62,379 bases of DNA. Source: Verrucomicrobiota bacterium (GTDB lineage Bacteria; Verrucomicrobiota; Verrucomicrobiia; Limisphaerales; UBA1319). The DNA is taken from contig JAKLHY010000047.1 in the NCBI GenBank assembly GCA_022709905.1, forward strand, positions 1 to 62,379, read 5' to 3'. Under the pieces are notes generated by a model, which had not been told where the DNA came from, did no database searches, and saw only the letters and a list, made by a program, of their open reading frames with translations. This document shows positions 25,736 to 35,700 of this stretch, piece after piece; the stretch's first letter is position 1, and every line of letters begins with the position of its first letter. Made by a program: the position numbers and the translations under genes.

Positions 25736-26224
25736 ATGAAACAAGTGCACATTACATCACGGGATGGTTGGCGACAGTGGCTGGCTGAAAATCACGGCAA
25801 AGAAAAAAAAGGCATCTGGCTTGTCTTTTGTAGGAAGGAAACCGGCAAACCCTCACTTGAGTATGGGGCTGCCGTTGAAGAAGCCCTCTGTTACGGATGG
25901 ATCGACAGTATTGTCAAAAGAATTGATGACGTCAGTTATTGTAGGAAGTTTTCGCCGAGAAAGGAGAACAGCTGCTGGTCCAGCCTTAACCGCCAGCGGG
26001 CAGAGAGAACCATCCAGGAGGGGAGGATGACACCTTGTGGTCTGGCCAAGATTGAGGCCGCAAAGAGGCTGGGGACTTGGGAAGGGGGCCAACGCCCCGT
26101 AATCCAAACGGAAATGCCACCGGATTTGTCAGATGCCCTTATGGAAAACAAGCGAGCGAAGGATTTCTTCGATCAGCTCGCTCCGGTCTGCCGGAAACAA
26201 TTTATCCTTTGGATCACGCACTAG
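25736..26224 (+). CDS. YdeI/OmpD-associated family protein, C-terminally shortened
   Basis: From the ATG at 25736 the protein is 162 residues (a GTG at 25712 would add eight). Typical features of this cytosolic family are 'WRQWLAENHGKEKKGIWLVF', 'VEEALCYGWIDSI', 'FSPRKENSCWSSLNR', 'GGQRPVIQTEMPPDL' and 'FFDQLAPVCRKQFILWI'. The family normally continues after that last motif with an 'A-K-x-E-T-R' helix of roughly 25 residues. Here a TAG follows 'WITH', and no other frame supplies the missing part. The family has been tied to stress and bacteriocin tolerance; its biochemical role is unclear. It may be inactive. Confidence 0.72.
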   Translation: MKQVHITSRDGWRQWLAENHGKEKKGIWLVFCRKETGKPSLEYGAAVEEALCYGWIDSIVKRIDDVSYCRKFSPRKENSCWSSLNRQRAERTIQEGRMTPCGLAKIEAAKRLGTWEGGQRPVIQTEMPPDLSDALMENKRAKDFFDQLAPVCRKQFILWITH

Positions 26225-26380
26225 CCATCGGCTCACAATGTATAGGTATATACTACGTCAAAAGACAGTTTGCGCTTGGGTTCACGGCCTGCAAGCGCCT
26301 GTCGGCCGGTTCCCTAACCCAGGAGCCTCGAATGCAGGTCGCACTGAGTGTTTACCCACGTGATTCCGCTTTAATCCTGT

Positions 26381-27106
26381 ATGACGCAACCTCGAGAAGC
26401 ATTCACGCCAAAGACACAGGAGCACAACCGGAAGCACACTCTCGCGGCCCTGCTATTGCTCGTTCCTGCGCCCAGCCTGGGAACGGCCGCAGCGATGTTT
26501 TGGTGGCCGGAGCTGCTGGCGGGCAAGATCATCTTCTTAGCCTCAAAAATCTGGCTCGTCCTGTTGCCGGTGATCTGGCTTAGGTTTGTGGACCGAGAAC
26601 CCCTAAGCTGGTCGCCGCCTCGTCGAGGCGGTTTCGGACTTGGCATTGCGCTTGGCCTGTTGATCACATTGTCTATTTTTGCCGCCTACGCCATCGCGCA
26701 ACACTACGGCGCCATCGATCCCAAAATGGTGGCTGAACGCGCCGCTCGGACTGGATTGAACCGGCCGGGCATCTATTTCGCCGGCGCGTTTTATTGGATC
26801 ACGGTCAATTCGCTAATCGAGGAATATGTCTGGCGCTGGTTTGTTTTTCGAAAATGCGAGGTGTTGCTGGGTGGCAAGGCGGCCGTCATCGCCGCGGGCC
26901 TGGCCTTTACGGCGCATCATGTGATTGCACTGTCGGCACAGTTCAACGCGCCCATCACGCTGCTCGCATCGCTGGGCGTCTTCATCGGCGGGGCAACCTG
27001 GAGCGGATTGTATCAACGCTATCGCTCCATCTGGCCAGGATACGTGAGCCATGCGATCGTGGATATGCCCATCTTCGTTATCGGCTACTGGCTGATTTTC
27101 AGCTGA
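26381..27106 (+). CDS. CPBP family intramembrane metalloprotease
   Basis: A 241-residue protein with about seven membrane segments. The CPBP/Abi motifs are present: motif 1 'EEYVWRWFVF' (EExxxR), motif 2 'AFTAHHVIA' (FxxxH) and motif 3 'YVSHAIVDMPIF' (HxxxD in place of the common HxxxN). The family includes CAAX-type proteases and bacteriocin self-immunity proteins; the substrate here is unknown. The 156-nt gap before it contains a GCGCTTG/CAAGCGC inverted repeat (26272-26298) but no gene. A 208-nt gap separates it from padR. Confidence 0.85.
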   Translation: MTQPREAFTPKTQEHNRKHTLAALLLLVPAPSLGTAAAMFWWPELLAGKIIFLASKIWLVLLPVIWLRFVDREPLSWSPPRRGGFGLGIALGLLITLSIFAAYAIAQHYGAIDPKMVAERAARTGLNRPGIYFAGAFYWITVNSLIEEYVWRWFVFRKCEVLLGGKAAVIAAGLAFTAHHVIALSAQFNAPITLLASLGVFIGGATWSGLYQRYRSIWPGYVSHAIVDMPIFVIGYWLIFS

Positions 27107-27277
27107 TCTGGATTTCTCGCAAATTCTGTTGGCATGCGATCCAGCCAATTTCCTGTTGCAGGTGCAGCACAAAATTGTCCTGCATCGGGCACGGCTGGAC
27201 TCCAAAACAGCCGGCTGAACGCTTCATTGCATCCCGACAATAACCTATCCTATGGCGCTGCGATCCGCGCCGCGCGC

Positions 27278-27307
27278 TTGACATACCTAGCAATGCTAGG
27301 GTATAGA
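27278..27307 (+). promoter_or_regulatory. padR promoter with embedded palindromic operator
   Basis: A perfect TTGACA (27278-27283) and a TATAGA -10 (27302-27307) are 18 nt apart. The spacer is almost filled by the 15-bp palindrome CCTAGCAATGCTAGG (27286-27300). Transcription would begin about at the padR ATG (27315), giving a leaderless or near-leaderless mRNA. Binding of PadR there would block RNA polymerase, so autorepression is likely (inference). Confidence 0.65.
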
Positions 27308-27314
27308 GGGTTGC

Positions 27315-27653
27315 ATGTTGTCGAAGGAGCTCATCGCGGCGTCCACGAAACCGCTGGTCCTGGCCATTTTGGCCCGTCAGGAAAGCTATGGTTACGAATT
27401 GATCCAGCAGATGAAGGAGCTTTCCGGGGAAAGAATCGAATGGAGTGAAGGGATGCTTTACCCGTTTCTTCACTGGATGGAAAAGGAAGGATTGATTGAA
27501 TCGGAGTGGAAGATGGCGGAGACAGGCCGGCGGCGGAAATACTATCGAATCAAAAGGAAGGGCGGCAGGGAGCTCAAGGTGGAGCGGGAGCGATGGTTTG
27601 TCATTCACGAAACCTTGGAGAAACTATGGAAACCGGAACAACATTTGACCTGA
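27315..27653 (+). CDS. PadR family transcriptional regulator
   Basis: A 112-residue, one-domain winged-helix repressor. Typical stretches are 'TKPLVLAILARQESYGYEL', 'WSEGMLYPFLHWMEKEGLIES' (recognition helix and wing) and 'GRRRKYYRIKRKGG'. There is no long C-terminal helical domain, so it belongs to the short PadR-s2 type. There is no Shine-Dalgarno sequence, consistent with a start at the mRNA 5' end. It overlaps the next gene by 28 nt. In other genomes such short PadR genes pair with a HAAS-domain membrane protein or permease, as here. Confidence 0.92.
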   Translation: MLSKELIAASTKPLVLAILARQESYGYELIQQMKELSGERIEWSEGMLYPFLHWMEKEGLIESEWKMAETGRRRKYYRIKRKGGRELKVERERWFVIHETLEKLWKPEQHLT

Positions 27654-28825
27654 AGGCGCGCCTGGCCAGTTGGCGGGAGGGACTGAAAAACCATTCTGCG
27701 ATCGGCTCCGACGATATTCAAGAACTGGAATCCCATTTGCTCGATACCATGGACGCCATGCGAAGAGCGCGGCTGAGCGAGGAAGAAGCATTTCTTGTCG
27801 CCGCGCATCGGATTGGGCATCCGGAGGAGCTCGAGAAACAATACCGATGTGTTCGGCCGGCAGCCGTCTGGCGGGATCGGGCGCAATGGATGATTGTTGG
27901 GATCATGGCCATGTGGGTGGTTTCTGGAGTAAGCCATCTGGCTTCGAACTTGGTATTGCTCCTGGGAGGGCGTTATGCCGCGAATGGAGTGGCATTGGGA
28001 TACGGCGGGCTTGCAGTGCAATTACTGCTGTTAGGCGGTTTTGCATGTTTGGGGCAGCGGCAACTGGCCCAGGCGTCCGTCAAGAACAACAGGCCATTAT
28101 CTGGTGTGAGGAGGCTTGGCATCCCAGGCCTGATGATAGGTCTCTTAGTGACGGCAGTTGTCGTCAGGATCAGCTCAGGTCTCGTCCAAGTTCAGGCGGT
28201 ACGGATGATTAGCGCGACCGTGTTTGGGGGCTACTTTTTAGTTGCGAGGTGGGGGGAGGCCATCCTCACGACGGCGATGGTGTTCGCCGTGGGGTTATGG
28301 ATTGCCCGATCGCAAAGATCGATCAAGAACGCTGTCCCTATTCTGATGATAGTGATGTTGTTTTCAGCATTAACCGCGGGGTGCAAGCCCGGGGGTGCTT
28401 CCGGGAATAGCGGACAGTCAACCCCTTCAAATCAGACTGCGGCTTCCGGCTTTGAATCGTGCCTCGACCTCGCAAAGAGTGACACCAATGCTGCTGTGGA
28501 AGCCTTTCTTCAATTGGATCTTTCGAAAGGCGCGTTGTTTTCCTCGGGAACGCCGCTATCCTATTCGGAGGTGGAATTTATCAAACTGCCTCAGGCTGCT
28601 ATGGAAAAGGTCCAGCAACAGGCGCTGGCAGATCTCGCCCTTGTCAAGCAGTTGGTCCGGGGGGTGAAGGCCAAAGGTCAGCAGGCTAAGTCGACCGGGA
28701 ACGCCGCGCATGCAAAAGAGTGTGACGCTCAGCTTGCCTTGCTTGGCGAGCGCCTCGAGGGTCCCGGGAACCTCAAAATTTCTCAGCTCGTTGGGAAGGC
28801 CATTCGAAAAATGGCGGCTGAATAA
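27626..28825 (+). CDS. HAAS-type membrane protein joined to a lipoprotein-like region
   Basis: The 399-residue frame starts at an ATG inside the end of padR. The N-terminal 75 residues form a HAAS-like helical domain ('DIQELESHLLDTMDAMRRA', 'LSEEEAFLVAAHRIGHPEEL') usually co-transcribed with PadR. Then come about five membrane segments. Near residue 250 there is 'ILMIVMLFSALTAGC', a textbook lipobox at the end of a hydrophobic run, followed by a Gly/Ser/Pro linker and a soluble helical domain rich in Ala, Gln and Lys ('AAMEKVQQQALADLALVKQL'). This could be one protein whose last membrane helix mimics a lipobox, or two genes fused in frame. The C-terminal part matches no family I know. Confidence 0.65.
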   Translation: METGTTFDLKARLASWREGLKNHSAIGSDDIQELESHLLDTMDAMRRARLSEEEAFLVAAHRIGHPEELEKQYRCVRPAAVWRDRAQWMIVGIMAMWVVSGVSHLASNLVLLLGGRYAANGVALGYGGLAVQLLLLGGFACLGQRQLAQASVKNNRPLSGVRRLGIPGLMIGLLVTAVVVRISSGLVQVQAVRMISATVFGGYFLVARWGEAILTTAMVFAVGLWIARSQRSIKNAVPILMIVMLFSALTAGCKPGGASGNSGQSTPSNQTAASGFESCLDLAKSDTNAAVEAFLQLDLSKGALFSSGTPLSYSEVEFIKLPQAAMEKVQQQALADLALVKQLVRGVKAKGQQAKSTGNAAHAKECDAQLALLGERLEGPGNLKISQLVGKAIRKMAAE

Positions 28826-28995
28826 TCTGCGCTGGTTAGCCTGCGCCTTGCCATTTCGAGCCCTGGAGAAGCTTCATGGACTTGCGCGGTCCCGGGAGTT
28901 CCTGGCACGCGATACAGAACAGCTATACTCCACAGTGCCGGATCCAAAGATGCAGCCTTGGATTTTCTCCGCGTTTCAGATAAGACCTGCAGCGC

Positions 28996-31683
28996 ATGGA
29001 ATCAAAGACTCCTGACTCTGGGCCAGCATCATTCGGGTTGTCTGTATCTCGGCGATCATTCTTCAAGGGCGCCGCGTTGGCGGGTGGCGCAACGTTGTTG
29101 CCTGGCTCGGCCTTAGCCTCTGAGACGACAAGACCGCTCTGCGAAATATCGCCCAGAACCCCCGCCGCAGGCCAGGTAAAGGCTATTCCATTCGCATTGC
29201 CCGATTTGACGCCGGCCCGATGGCTCTGGTACCCCTCCGAGCGATGCCTCGCCAACACGGTGGTCTTGTTTCGGCGAGCCCTGGCTCTTTCCTCGAAGCC
29301 TGTGCGGGCCCGGGGCTGGATCTTAGGAAGCAGCCGCTATCGCCTCTTCGTCAATGGCCGGCGGATTCAATTCGGGCCCGCGCCGTCCGATCCCCGTTTC
29401 GAGGAAGCGGATCCGGTGGATTTGACCTCAGTTCTGAAATCCGGGCCGAATGTGATCGGAGCCGAGGTGCTTTACTACGGTCATGGTGAAGGCACATGGC
29501 CGGCTGGCAAGCCCGGTTTTCTCTTTTGGCTCGAGACCGAAACCGCCGATGGCCAAAAACAACGCGTCGTCTCTGACGATTCCTGGCGATGCCACATGGC
29601 CCGGGCCTGGCGACCGGGACAGTATAAACGTTGGTACTTAAGGGCGTTCCAGGAAGAATTCGATGCCCGGCGTTACCCGCACGGTTGGACACTGCCCGAT
29701 TTCAAGCTCAACGAGGATTGGCTGCCGCCTCGCCTGCTAATAGGATCATCGCAGGCCTCTTCGCTGGCGACGGATTATTCGGATTATGCGCTCGATGTCG
29801 GAGCCCCGTCAACGCCAGCTGAACTCCGCGCGCGAACCATCCCGCTTCTGAACGAAGCCTGCATACCGGTGTCCCGGCTTGCGGAGTCCCTGTGGGTGGA
29901 ATGGCGGCGGCCGCCGGAGGAATATTTCGAGTGCCTGGTCTCCGATGCATACCGAATCGATCGGGAGCTTACCGTGGCCTCGAGCCGGCCAGGAATCTGG
30001 CAAGTCGAGCTGGATGGACATCGGGCAGCGGCGCTGACCTTCGAGTTCAAGGAGCAAATGGTTGGCTGGCCTTATTTCACCATTGATGCGCCGGAGGGCA
30101 CCACGATCGATTTGATGGTGCAGGAAGCACACGCACCCGAGGGCCCCCCCTTGTTGAACACCCACTTTCATGCCTGGACCCGCTTCATCTGTCGCGCCGG
30201 TGAAAACCGGTTTGAGACCTTCGATTTCGAGAGCCTGCGCTGGCTGCAACTTCATATTCGAAATGCTCAGGGACCCGTGACGGTGCGCGACGTCGGCTTG
30301 CGCCGCCGGCAATATCCCTGGCCGAACGTTCCTCGCATTCAATGTGGCGATCCCGCCATCCAAAAAACCCTCGACGCCTCCCTTAACACGCTGCACAACT
30401 CGGCCCAGGAAACAGTTGTCGACGGCATGGGACGCGAGCGCCAGCAATACAGCGGCGATGGCGGGCATCAGTTGCACGGGATCTACTTTGCTTTTGGTGA
30501 AACCCGGCTGCCGGCCCGGTTTGTTCGGACCTTCAGCCAGGGGATGACCTTGGACGGTTACTTCCTGGATTGCTGGCCTGCCTTCGATCGCCTGGCCCGG
30601 CTCATGGAACGCCAGCTCGGTTTGACTTCTTGGGGACCCTTGCTGGATCATGGCGTCGGATTCAACTTCGATTGTTGCCATTTTTACCTGCACACCGGTG
30701 ATCTCGAGCCCCTGAGAGAGGCCTATCCCCGGCTGCTGCGTTTTGCCAACTATCTCTACTCCCTGCGGGGATCAGATGGCTTGCTGCCGGTCGAGGACAT
30801 GGGGGTGCCGGCCGTATGGATGGATCATCAAGCCTACCAACGACCCCGCCATAAACAATGCGCCTTCAACCTTTATGCGGCGGCCATGCTCGAGAACGCC
30901 CTGCCGGTGCTCTGCGGTGCAATGCGCGATGCGCGGAATCAACGGGCGGTCCGTCAGTTTGGCGCATCCCTTCGACGAGCGGCCACTCGAAAATTCTGGA
31001 GCTCCGATCACGGATTGTTCATCAACAACCTGCCATGGCTCGGCGAGGAAGGGCAGATGCGGCTGTGCGATCGTTCCCTCGCGACAGCGCTGCTTTATGA
31101 TCAATGTCCCGGCAACCGAACCGAGGCCGCCGTCAAGACCCTCGTTGAAACACCTGCGACCATGGGCCAGTCTTATCCCTGTAACGCCGGCTGGCGCTAT
31201 TGGGCCTTGGCCAAATACGGTCATGTCCGGGAAGTCTTGCAGGCCCTGCGCGATCGTTGGGCCACGATGCCATCGGTTTTGCTGAACAACACGATCCAGG
31301 AAGATTGGGTCGCCCAACCCGATTCCGGCGCCCAATGGAGCCATTGTGCCGTTGTGCCACTCTACTTCTTCTTCATGAGCGTCGCTGGCATCCAACCGGT
31401 GGCGCCGGGTTTTCAACGGTTCCAAATCCGGCCGCAGCCCGCGGACCTCGAACGCCTCGAGTTGACCGCTCACACCGTTTCCGGTCCCATTATCGTGGAA
31501 AGCCAAGGACTTCGAGGAAATCGCATGCTGAGACTGACCCTGCCACCGGACGCACAGGGAGAATTGGTCCTTTCCTCCGAGGAAAATATCCCCTTGCAGC
31601 CCATCGGCCGGACAGGGCAAAACCTCCGACACTACCGGCTTCCAAAAAACCAAACCGTGACCCTGATGCTCCGGGCCACCTGA
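28996..31683 (+). CDS. Tat-exported GH78-like alpha-L-rhamnosidase-type enzyme
   Basis: An 895-residue protein with twin-arginine signal 'SRRSFFKGAALAGGATLLPG' (residues 18-37). Beta-sandwich domains lead into an (alpha/alpha)6 catalytic barrel. 'TVVDGMGRERQQYSGDGG' corresponds to the GH78 acid motif (D-x-x-x-R-x-E-R-x-x-x-x-G-D), and 'TIQEDWVAQPDSGAQWSHC' contains the second acidic residue near the C-terminal barrel end, before a final beta domain. Members release terminal L-rhamnose from plant or bacterial glycans; exact specificity is uncertain. It stands alone, with a 170-nt gap upstream and a terminator-like hairpin downstream. Confidence 0.8.
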   Translation: MESKTPDSGPASFGLSVSRRSFFKGAALAGGATLLPGSALASETTRPLCEISPRTPAAGQVKAIPFALPDLTPARWLWYPSERCLANTVVLFRRALALSSKPVRARGWILGSSRYRLFVNGRRIQFGPAPSDPRFEEADPVDLTSVLKSGPNVIGAEVLYYGHGEGTWPAGKPGFLFWLETETADGQKQRVVSDDSWRCHMARAWRPGQYKRWYLRAFQEEFDARRYPHGWTLPDFKLNEDWLPPRLLIGSSQASSLATDYSDYALDVGAPSTPAELRARTIPLLNEACIPVSRLAESLWVEWRRPPEEYFECLVSDAYRIDRELTVASSRPGIWQVELDGHRAAALTFEFKEQMVGWPYFTIDAPEGTTIDLMVQEAHAPEGPPLLNTHFHAWTRFICRAGENRFETFDFESLRWLQLHIRNAQGPVTVRDVGLRRRQYPWPNVPRIQCGDPAIQKTLDASLNTLHNSAQETVVDGMGRERQQYSGDGGHQLHGIYFAFGETRLPARFVRTFSQGMTLDGYFLDCWPAFDRLARLMERQLGLTSWGPLLDHGVGFNFDCCHFYLHTGDLEPLREAYPRLLRFANYLYSLRGSDGLLPVEDMGVPAVWMDHQAYQRPRHKQCAFNLYAAAMLENALPVLCGAMRDARNQRAVRQFGASLRRAATRKFWSSDHGLFINNLPWLGEEGQMRLCDRSLATALLYDQCPGNRTEAAVKTLVETPATMGQSYPCNAGWRYWALAKYGHVREVLQALRDRWATMPSVLLNNTIQEDWVAQPDSGAQWSHCAVVPLYFFFMSVAGIQPVAPGFQRFQIRPQPADLERLELTAHTVSGPIIVESQGLRGNRMLRLTLPPDAQGELVLSSEENIPLQPIGRTGQNLRHYRLPKNQTVTLMLRAT

Positions 31684-32066
31684 AACGAGCCGAATCCCGA
31701 GAATAAGTTGAATCGCACCCGGGACAAGGCCACCGAGACGGCCTTGGCTTTCACCTTACGCGTCAACGGGTAACACGCACCACCGGCCTTTCGGCCGCGA
31801 TCCCGCACATCCCCCCCGGCTGATCCAGCCGATTCGACCCTTCGTTAATAAAATATATTAATATTCTATATTAGAAAAACAAAAATCTTTTTCCCGGGGC
31901 AGTCTCGCCCTTGCGAGGTCGGGCATCGTGGATTACTTAAGTTTACGCCAGCCAGGCATGGCTTATCATGAAAAAAACCCGAGTTGATGCTACTCCCGGC
32001 ATAAGACAAGGCGCCAACGAGTGTACCGATGGATGAAATCCGGAGGGGGGATCAACCGACGAAGCG
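31684..32066. other. 383-nt intergenic region with AT-rich island upstream of actA
   Basis: No gene is visible. It contains the hairpin at 31725-31746 and an AT-rich island at about 31845-31890 ('aataaaatatattaatattc' core) that stands out from the GC-rich surroundings and is the best place for the ACIII-cbb3 operon promoter. A short CTCGC/GCGAG hairpin lies at 31904-31917. A GGAGGGGG run (32042-32049) sits 17 nt before the actA ATG, rather far for a ribosome-binding site. Confidence 0.45.
31725..31746 (+). terminator. Terminator-like hairpin after the GH78-like gene
   Basis: CAAGGCC and GGCCTTG form a 7-bp stem with an 8-nt loop, 42 nt after the stop codon. Only a weak T-containing tail follows (GCTTTCACCTT). 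Confidence 0.4.
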
Positions 32067-32717
32067 ATGTCCGACATATTCCCCAAGTGGACGAATCAGT
32101 TGCCATGGAAGATACTGGCCGGTCTGGCCATTACCGGCACGGCGGCGGGGGCGGGGGTCTGGTATTATTTCACGCCGAAGTATACGCGCGTGGGTTATCA
32201 GCCGATGCAACCGGTCTCTTTTTCGCATCAGACACATGTCGAACAGCTGGGTTTGGATTGCCGGTATTGTCATAGCGCGGTAGAGACCGCCTGGTATGCC
32301 AACATACCTGCGGCCTCAACCTGCCTGCGGTGTCACAACCAGGTTCTGGCGGGTGATCCGCGTTTGGGACAGGTTCGGGAGAGCGCGCAGACGGGGCGTG
32401 CGGTGTCGTGGGTTCAGGTCCACAAGACGCCGGATTATGTATATTTTAATCATGCGGTGCATGTGAATCGGGGGGTGGGGTGTGTTTCCTGTCATGGCCG
32501 GGTGGATCAGATGGCCGAGGTGCGCCATGCGGAGTCTCTGAGCATGAGTTTTTGCCTGGATTGCCATCGGGATCCGGCGTCCCGGTTGCGTCCCATCGAG
32601 CAGGTCTATCGGATGGATTGGGCCGAGGACGCTCGTTATGGGGCGGTCCAGGGGGCGCGGTATGTGCACGACTGGAAAGTGATGACATCGCAGAACTGTT
32701 CCGCATGCCATCGATGA
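32067..32717 (+). CDS. actA: Alternative complex III subunit A, pentaheme cytochrome c
   Basis: A membrane-anchored periplasmic cytochrome of the menaquinol:electron-acceptor oxidoreductase ACIII. In 216 residues, one N-terminal membrane helix ('ILAGLAITGTAAGAGVWYY') is followed by five CxxCH heme sites: CRYCH, CLRCH, CVSCH, CLDCH and CSACH, the last at the very C-terminus. It is the first gene of the operon, and its TGA overlaps actB's ATG. Five hemes match known ActA proteins. Confidence 0.95.
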   Translation: MSDIFPKWTNQLPWKILAGLAITGTAAGAGVWYYFTPKYTRVGYQPMQPVSFSHQTHVEQLGLDCRYCHSAVETAWYANIPAASTCLRCHNQVLAGDPRLGQVRESAQTGRAVSWVQVHKTPDYVYFNHAVHVNRGVGCVSCHGRVDQMAEVRHAESLSMSFCLDCHRDPASRLRPIEQVYRMDWAEDARYGAVQGARYVHDWKVMTSQNCSACHR

Positions 32718-35700
32718 ATAGCCTATCACGAACCTGTCTTGAACCGCCTTGGAACCGTCGATACTGGCGGAGTCCGGAGGAGTTGAGTGACACGCCGGAA
32801 TTCCGTGATTGGGTAGAGCGTGAATTTCCCGAAAGCGCGAGTGAGCTGCGTGATCCGGTGACGCGACGGTATTTTATAAGGATCATGTCGGCGTCGTTTC
32901 TTTTGGCGGGGATTGGACTCACGGGCACGGGTTGTCGCCGCCCCGAGGAGACCATACTGCCGTTTGGGAAAATGCCGGAGGGTTATGCGCATGGGGTGCC
33001 GCAGTATTACGCCACAGCGATGCCCATGCGGGACTATGCCGTGCCTCTGCTGGTGAAGTCGTATGATGGTCGTCCAATAAAGATTGAAGGGAATCCTCAG
33101 CACCCCACGAGCCGCGGGGGCACGGATCCGTTTGCGCAGGCGTCGATTCTGGACTTGTACGACCCGGATCGTTCGACGCGGTTTCTTCAGAAAGGCGGTC
33201 CGGTTGACCGGGCGGCGGCGGTCCGATTTCTGGAGGCGCAGGCCCGGGCGGCGGCGGGCCGGGAGGGGGCGGGGGTGGCCTTTCTCGTGACGCAAAGCTC
33301 TTCGCCGTCGCGGGAGCGTCTCCGAAGATTGATCTTGGCCCGGTGGCCCAAGGCCGAATGGCATGAAGACGAAGCAGTGGATCTTCGGGCTGGTGTGGAT
33401 GCGACCGGCACGGCTTTTGGCCGCCCGCTGAAGCCGGACTATCATTTTGAAAAATCGAGCCGAATCCTGGCTTTGGATGCGGACTTACTCGGGTCGGAAC
33501 CGGACGCTTGCTGGTCGATTCAACGATTTGTCCAAGGTCGGAGGCTGGTGCGTCGTCAGGACGATATCAACCGATTGTATGCGGTGGAATCTCTGATGAC
33601 GTTGACGGGGGCCGCTGCGGATCATCGATTGCGGGCAAGTCCGGGCATGATCACAGCGGTGGCGTGCGGCTTGAGTCTCGAGTTCCTGAGGCTATCGCAG
33701 ATCTCGCATCCGGCGACTGAGGCCCTCAAACGAGGGGCCGGCCCGGCTCAAGGCTATCAACGATGGATCGAAGCGTGTGCGGCCGATTTATGGGAGCACC
33801 GCGGCCGCAGTTTAGTCCTGGCCGGACATCGTCAACCTCAGGCGGTTCACCTGCTGGCTTATTGGGCAAACCACCTGCTTGGCAATATCGGTTCGACCTT
33901 GATTCTGCGCGACGCCCCACGAACCGTAGTGCCCGGTTTGGCCGAGCTTGCCGAGACACTCAACGCGGGCCGGATAGAAACGTTGTTTATAGTGGGTGGC
34001 AATCCCGTCTACAGCGCCCCGGCTGAACTGGACTGGAAAACCGTTCAACGCAAAGCCAAAACTGTTGTCCGATTGGGATACTGGGAGGACGAGACCTCAA
34101 CTCTTGCGGACTGGCATTTTCCGGCGGCGCATTATTTGGAGACGTGGGGGGATGTTCGGAGTGGCGATGGCACGCTGACCTCGATTCAACCTTTAATCGC
34201 GCCGCTTTTTGGAGGCATGGGGGAGCTGGAGTTTCTGGCGCATGCCGGTGGATTGCCGGAAACGAATCCCTACGCGATTGTGCGCGAGACGTTTCAGCAA
34301 ATCACTGGCGTGCCCGGCATTGATAGCGCGTGGAGCGAGTATTTGCACGATGGTTTTCTGAAAAAGAGCGAAAGCCCGGTAATTGACGCGCCATTTCAGA
34401 CCGTTGCCATGGGGGATTTGTTGTCTCGGCTCCTGGCGGATTCCGGGGGGAGTGGCAAGGCAGGGGGTGTTGAGGTGGTCTTTTGCCGGGATTACCGGCT
34501 GGACGATGGTCGATACAACAACAACGGCTGGCTTCAGGAGATGCCGGATCCGATCACCAAGCTGACCTGGGAGAACGCGATCCTGCTGAGCCGGACGACG
34601 GCGGCAAGTAATGGGCTGCGGAATTTTGATCTGATCGAGGTTGAGTTGGCGGGGCGCAAGATCGAAGGGCCGGTTTGGATACAGGCCGGGATGGCCGATG
34701 GAACTTTGGGGCTCGCGCTGGGGTATGGCCGTCAGGTGACCGGTCGCGTGGGGACCAACTCGGGTTATAATGCCTACCAGTTGCGGACGCGGAATCAGCC
34801 TTTTCTGGCCGTCGACGCGAAGATACGGAAGACCGGCAGTCTGGCCGATGCGAGTTACAGGATCGGCTGCACGCAAAATCACGGTGCCATGGAAGGCCGG
34901 CCGATCATTCGGGAAGCCAACCTCAAGCAGTTCCGCCAGCAGCCGGATTTCGCGAGAAATCGGATGGGTCTGGAGGCGCACGCGCCCAATGCGGGTCCCA
35001 TTTACGCGCACCCGCCGCTCACCGGCCTGCATCAATGGGGCATGGCGATCGATTTGAACGCGTGTGTGGGCTGTTCGGCCTGTGTCATGGCTTGTCAGAG
35101 CGAGAATAATATCCCCATTGTAGGACGGGAGCAGGTTTCGAGGGGGCGGGAAATGCACTGGATCCGCGTCGATCGTTATTACGCGGGAGATCCTGAACGG
35201 CCGGCGGGCGAGCAGATGGACGATCCCCAGGTGGTTTACCAGCCGATGTTTTGCCAGCATTGCGAGAATGCCCCTTGCGAGAATGTGTGTCCGGTCAACG
35301 CCACGGTGCATGATGAGGAAGGCTTGAATGTCATGGCGTACAACCGTTGTGTGGGGACACGTTATTGTTCAAACAACTGTCCTTACAAGGTGCGGCGCTT
35401 CAATTTTTTCGATTATAACAAGCGTCCGATCGGGCATCTCTATCGCGGGCCATTGGCCCGAAGGCCTGATGAAGAGCTCGATCTAATCCGCCTGATCAAG
35501 AACCCGGATGTGACGGTTCGCATGCGGGGGGTGATGGAGAAATGCACCTATTGTGTCCAGCGCATCGAGCAGGCCAAGATTGCGCGGAAAATCAAGGCTG
35601 GCGCATCGGATGCCGTCCGGGTTCCTGATGGCACGATCACGCCCGCCTGCGCCCAGGCTTGTCCGGCCGAAGCGATCGTGTTTGGGGACATTTCCGATCC

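Noticed and set aside
26272..26298. Integron-type attC site from the GCGCTTG/CAAGCGC inverted repeat
   Set aside because: The core-site consensus (GTTRRRY/RYYYAAC) is absent and no integrase or cassette array is nearby.
26077..26583. 168-codon plus-strand frame between the YdeI-like and CPBP genes
   Set aside because: It overlaps both real genes out of frame and has no recognisable features.
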